This document shows positions 6,872 through 9,475 of a stretch of DNA of 9,475 bases, one piece after another. Position numbers and translations under genes: made by a program. This stretch comes from an uncultured Phycisphaerales bacterium (lineage in GTDB: Bacteria > Planctomycetota > Phycisphaerae > Phycisphaerales > UBA1924). The stretch is taken from positions 1 through 9,475 of the forward strand of contig CALFMQ010000475.1 of NCBI GenBank assembly GCA_937879825.1, read 5' to 3'. Numbering within the stretch: position 1 is the stretch's first letter; the number at the start of each line of letters is the position of its first letter. The notes below the pieces were generated by a model that worked only from the letters and a program-made list of their open reading frames with translations, was not told the DNA's origin and did no database searches.

Positions 6872-7059
6872 CACATGCACCCCCACAGCGCGAGCAGTGC
6901 GTTCAAGTCGTCAACATCAATGAACCCGTCGTCGTTTGCGATGTCTTCCGGAGCCCCGACACCGACATCCGTGCCCCACACACTGAGTATCGCGTTGAGG
7001 TCTTCCACATCCACAACACCATCGGGAACACCGGCGGGCCCCGAAATATCTGCAGGGCA
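6871..7059 (-). repeat. Dockerin-like tail-coding segment, copy A
   Basis: This segment encodes the C-terminal ~62 residues of the upstream exported protein. Loop 1 is degenerate, with extra residues (DISGPAGVPDGVVDVEDLN), whereas loop 2 (NDDGFIDVDDLNALL) is canonical. A Cys just before loop 1 (ACPAD) and a Cys one residue from the end (WGCM) mirror the Cys pair of copy B. Shared blocks such as TxVGVGxPxD between the loops show common descent of the two tails, although the bodies of the two proteins are unrelated. Confidence 0.75.
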
Positions 7060-7680
7060 AGCGGGGGCGACCGGCGAGCCCCACAACTCGAACGCCCGCG
7101 CTCCGGCGATGTTGAAGTACATGTGCGCACCGCGCTGCCACCAGAAGGTGCTGCCAACGTTCATGCCCTGATACCAGTACCACGGCGCATACCATTCGTT
7201 CTGACGAGCGACGACGGACACGAAGTAGCGCGTGCCGCCTTCAAAGGTCAGCGGGGTGGGAAGATCGACCGTGAACAGGTACATGCCGCCGACGGACTGC
7301 GACTGGGGCGCGGTGATCGTCCATCGTGCGATCGGCTGGCTCCCGGCGGCGAAGATGTCCGGCTGCGAGGCGACGGTGTTGGGGTCCTGGTTGTAGAAGG
7401 AAACATAGAATCCGAGGTCGGGGAGAGAGTCACCCCACCATCGCAGTTGCGTGACGGTCGATGACTCAGGAAGGACGAACGGCGCCCACGAGATGGCGTC
7501 GTTGTCCGAGTCATTCTCACCAGTCGGATCGATCCAGAACTGTGATTGCCGCGGTGTTCCGCCTCCGGCCATCGGTGTATTGGAGTACAAGGAACTCTGC
7601 GCCGTCGCGGTGGGACCACATGCGAGCGTGGAGAGGACGGCGCTAACAACCCATCGAGACGACTTCGACACGATATTCAT
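6871..7680 (-). CDS. Exported protein of unknown function with dockerin-like C-terminus
   Basis: This 269-residue protein starts at ATG 7680 with GGAG 8 nt upstream; an in-frame start at 7737 would add a non-signal leader and is rejected. Residues 1-27 are a signal peptide (KSSRW, a hydrophobic core at 11-20, and TATA-QS near 27/28). The body (about 28-204) is beta-rich and aromatic. It includes VTQLRWWGD, GFYVSFYNQDP, a FTVDLPTPLTFEGGTRYFVS segment, WYAPWYWYQG, and a closing AFELWGSP. This arrangement recurs in exported planctomycete proteins and resembles a jelly-roll or carbohydrate-binding style fold, but I do not recognise a named family. The tail (208-269) has two dockerin-like calcium loops. 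The stop is fused to the start of the Kelch gene (TGATG), so translation is probably coupled and the two proteins may act at the same extracellular site. A substrate or partner cannot be named. Confidence 0.88.
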   Translation of the reverse strand: MNIVSKSSRWVVSAVLSTLACGPTATAQSSLYSNTPMAGGGTPRQSQFWIDPTGENDSDNDAISWAPFVLPESSTVTQLRWWGDSLPDLGFYVSFYNQDPNTVASQPDIFAAGSQPIARWTITAPQSQSVGGMYLFTVDLPTPLTFEGGTRYFVSVVARQNEWYAPWYWYQGMNVGSTFWWQRGAHMYFNIAGARAFELWGSPVAPACPADISGPAGVPDGVVDVEDLNAILSVWGTDVGVGAPEDIANDDGFIDVDDLNALLALWGCM

Positions 7681-7688
7681 GGTCGAGA

Positions 7689-7692
7689 CTCC
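7689..7692 (-). promoter_or_regulatory. Shine-Dalgarno site of the dockerin-tailed protein gene
   Basis: GGAG on the minus strand, 8 nt before ATG 7680. It decides this start over the longer in-frame option at 7737. Confidence 0.6.
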
Positions 7693-7863
7693 GTTTCGTC
7701 GCTTCGGGCGAGGACCGGCAACGCGGTCGTCGGCCAAGCGTCCTGCGAACCGGGATCATCATGGCGTCGGTATCGGGCGGGGAATAGCGGGGAAACTGCG
7801 TGAATTGGCGCCATATGTGCGGGGGAATCCCCGGCAGGGGCCGCGGGGCGATCGGAGGGACAC

Positions 7864-8511
7864 TCAGATCAGACCCGACTCCATCGCGACCCGGACAAGG
7901 TCGGCCCGCTCTTTCAGCCCGAGTTTCCGCATGAGTCTGGCGCGGTACGACTCGACGGTCTTGACGCTGAGTCCGACATCGTCTGCGATCTTCTGGTTGG
8001 TGTGTCCGAGCGCAACAAGCCGGAGAACCTGCCTTTCTCTGTCGCTCAGGGTTTCCAGCGGCGCTGTTCCGCGAGCGAGGTTCGGCGGCGGCGCGAGCGC
8101 CGACTCCAAGGAGTCCGCGCTGCCGATCTCGATGAAGAGCCGGCCGCTGGCTACGGCGCGGATCGCGGCAACGAGTTCGGTGTCGGCGGCGCTCTTGTGG
8201 ACGAACCCGGACGCGCCCATGGCGATCGCGCTGCGGACGTAGGCGGCCTCGTCGTGCATGGTGACGACGATGATTCGTGCGTCCGGAGCGGCTGCCCTGA
8301 GGCGTTTGACGGAGGCGACCCCCGACATACCGGGCATGGCCAGATCGAGCGTAATGACCGATGGTCGTGCGGACTTGAGTTGGTCGAGCGCGGTCTGAAT
8401 CGACTCGGCTTCGCCGACCACCACGAGGCCCGGCTGCTCCTCGAGAATCATTCGGAGTCCGCGGCGGACCATGGGATGGTCGTCGATGATGAACACGCGA
8501 GTTTCATTCAT
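7864..8511 (-). CDS. NarL/LuxR-family two-component response regulator
   Basis: This 215-residue protein has a receiver domain (about 4-120) with acidic pair Asp10-Asp11, phospho-acceptor Asp56 in VITLDLAMPGMSG, Thr84 in IIVVTM and Lys106 in GFVHKSAA. The linker (about 130-152) is Pro/Ala-rich. The LuxR/GerE helix-turn-helix (154-211) reads LSDRERQVLRLVALGHTNQK, then IADDVGLSVKTVESYRARLM and RKLGLKERADLV. All key receiver residues are present, so phosphorylation-controlled DNA binding is expected. ATG 8511 lies within the end of the sensor-kinase gene (overlap ATGAATGA, 8 nt) and has GGAGA 8 nt upstream; longer in-frame starts at 8526 and 8556 lie deeper in the kinase gene and are less likely. 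The upstream sensor is the evident partner. Target genes are unknown; the secreted-protein pair 183 bp downstream is a positional candidate only. Confidence 0.96.
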   Translation of the reverse strand: MNETRVFIIDDHPMVRRGLRMILEEQPGLVVVGEAESIQTALDQLKSARPSVITLDLAMPGMSGVASVKRLRAAAPDARIIVVTMHDEAAYVRSAIAMGASGFVHKSAADTELVAAIRAVASGRLFIEIGSADSLESALAPPPNLARGTAPLETLSDRERQVLRLVALGHTNQKIADDVGLSVKTVESYRARLMRKLGLKERADLVRVAMESGLI

Positions 8512-9424
8512 GGCCGGCGTCTCCATTCGGGAATGACACCTCCACCACGGTTCCAAATTGCGGGCTCGAATGAAGCTGGAACTTGCCGCCGTGGAGGCGG
8601 GCCCGTTCGCGCATGCCGGCGATGCCGAGTCCGGAACCGGGCGACCTGCGTGGCTCGGGTGTCATTCCCTTGCCGTTGTCGGCGACTCGCAAGCGGACCC
8701 GATCATCGACGCTCTCGAGTTGCACCCGGATCGACGTCGCATCGGCGTGTCGAACAGCGTTGTTTAGTGCCTCTTGCGCGAGCCGGAACAGGGTGACCTC
8801 GGTCTCGTGATCAAGACGAGGCAGATCGGGGGTGGCATCACAGGAGATCTCGATGTTTGTCGCGGCTTGGAGGTCCGTGCATACGCTCTGCAATGCTTGG
8901 GCGATCCCGAAATCCTTGAGGATTGCGGGGGACAATCCCCGGGCGAGGCGTCTTGTGGCATCGATCGCGCCTGCGGCCATGTCATACGCGACCTGCGCTC
9001 GCTCACGCGCCTTGTCGAGGTCGGCGGCTGCAAGGACGGAACGGAGACCGAGGAGAATGGCGGTCTGGCTCTGGCCGATGCCGTCGTGCAGATCTCGGGC
9101 GAGCCGGGCTCGTTCGGTCTCCTGCACCTCAAACAGCCGACGAAGGAGCTTTCCCCGTTGCTGAGACAACATTCGCAGGGGTCTGACGACACTGAGCCAA
9201 AGCACCGGGCAGAGCACGGCGACGAGGACGGTGGCGTCCGCCATGGCCACGCGGGCGGCTTCTGCTGAGAAGGGATGGCTTGCGAGCGGGCCGAGCATGA
9301 TCGCCGCTTCGGTTGAGAAAACCGTCACGATGACGATCAGGAACACCACGGTCGGCGCGACGAGACTTGATCGCTGCATCACAGCAATGATCCGGATCAT
9401 CGAGGTTGTGGTCAATCCTGCCAT
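8504..9424 (-). CDS. Membrane histidine kinase, HisKA_3 (NarX/DegS-like core), small sensor loop
   Basis: Taken from ATG 9424 the protein is 306 residues; GTG 9454 and ATGs at 9400 and 9379 are in frame, and none has a convincing Shine-Dalgarno, so the start is uncertain. Two membrane helices (about 21-44 and 59-82) are separated by only ~15 residues, leaving almost no extracytoplasmic sensor domain. A short coiled linker (ETERARLAR) leads to the HisKA_3 dimerisation motif RDLHDGIGQSQ with phospho-His113. The HATPase domain has the N-box EALNNAVRHA (Asn221/222), G1 DNGKG (249-253) and G2 GSGLG (263-267), so it should be catalytically competent. HisKA_3 kinases nearly always pair with NarL/LuxR regulators, and the next gene overlaps this one by 8 nt and encodes exactly that. 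The signal is unknown; the architecture resembles intramembrane-sensing kinases that read membrane state or an accessory membrane protein. Confidence 0.94.
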   Translation of the reverse strand: MAGLTTTSMIRIIAVMQRSSLVAPTVVFLIVIVTVFSTEAAIMLGPLASHPFSAEAARVAMADATVLVAVLCPVLWLSVVRPLRMLSQQRGKLLRRLFEVQETERARLARDLHDGIGQSQTAILLGLRSVLAAADLDKARERAQVAYDMAAGAIDATRRLARGLSPAILKDFGIAQALQSVCTDLQAATNIEISCDATPDLPRLDHETEVTLFRLAQEALNNAVRHADATSIRVQLESVDDRVRLRVADNGKGMTPEPRRSPGSGLGIAGMRERARLHGGKFQLHSSPQFGTVVEVSFPNGDAGHE

Positions 9425-9475
9425 GCCTCGATGACAGAGGCGGCCATTTCGCACGGGAACCGGCCCCGGCCCGGC

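Noticed and set aside
7806..7813. TGGCGCCA palindrome between the response regulator and the dockerin-tailed gene
   Set aside because: An 8-bp palindrome in high-GC DNA is expected by chance, and there is no second copy nearby.
7820..7833. CGGGG-GAAT-CCCCG hairpin downstream of the response regulator as terminator
   Set aside because: The stem is only 5 bp and no T-run follows on the minus strand.
5651..8796. Several plus-strand open frames of 200-264 codons
   Set aside because: All are antisense to the Kelch, dockerin-tailed, response-regulator and histidine-kinase genes and lack any recognisable motif.

Overview
The window looks like a bacterial chromosome segment from a planctomycete, most likely of the Phycisphaerae/Phycisphaerales type. 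The reasons are the high GC content, an ECF-type sigma factor overlapping a membrane Ser/Thr kinase, exported proteins ending in paired dockerin-like calcium-loop motifs of the form DxNxDGxxDxxDLNxxLxxWG, and a characteristic helix-turn-helix protein. This placement is inference from protein style; no rRNA or marker gene is present.

Layout, left to right. Bases 1-1084 hold a two-gene minus-strand unit: a small exported protein of unknown function (452-1084), followed 7 nt later by a helix-turn-helix DNA-binding protein (from 444, running off the left edge). A 166-bp divergent spacer (1085-1250) contains a nearly perfect 36-nt inverted repeat. Bases 1251-3957 hold a plus-strand pair: an ECF-like sigma factor overlapping by 8 nt a 679-residue transmembrane Ser/Thr protein kinase. 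The kinase converges, across a 53-bp gap, on a minus-strand exported S41-family peptidase (4011-5453).

Beyond a 233-bp spacer, two minus-strand genes are joined by a TGATG stop/start junction. One encodes an exported protein of unknown fold (6871-7680) and the other an exported six-blade Kelch-type propeller (5687-6871). The two have unrelated bodies but clearly homologous dockerin-like tails. A 183-bp spacer separates them from a minus-strand two-component system: a HisKA_3-type sensor kinase (8504-9424) whose end overlaps by 8 nt a NarL/LuxR-family response regulator (7864-8511).

The segment therefore combines two signalling modules (sigma factor plus kinase; histidine kinase plus response regulator) and one DNA-binding protein with four exported proteins. 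The overlaps within each pair make intra-pair partnership likely. Whether either signalling module controls the exported proteins is only suggested by proximity. I see no mobile elements, CRISPR arrays, tRNA/rRNA genes or convincing intrinsic terminators. I found no clear new system. The best leads are the divergent-spacer dyad, the sigma/kinase pair with its Cys-substituted catalytic loop, and the peptidase whose CtpA-type lysine is replaced by serine.
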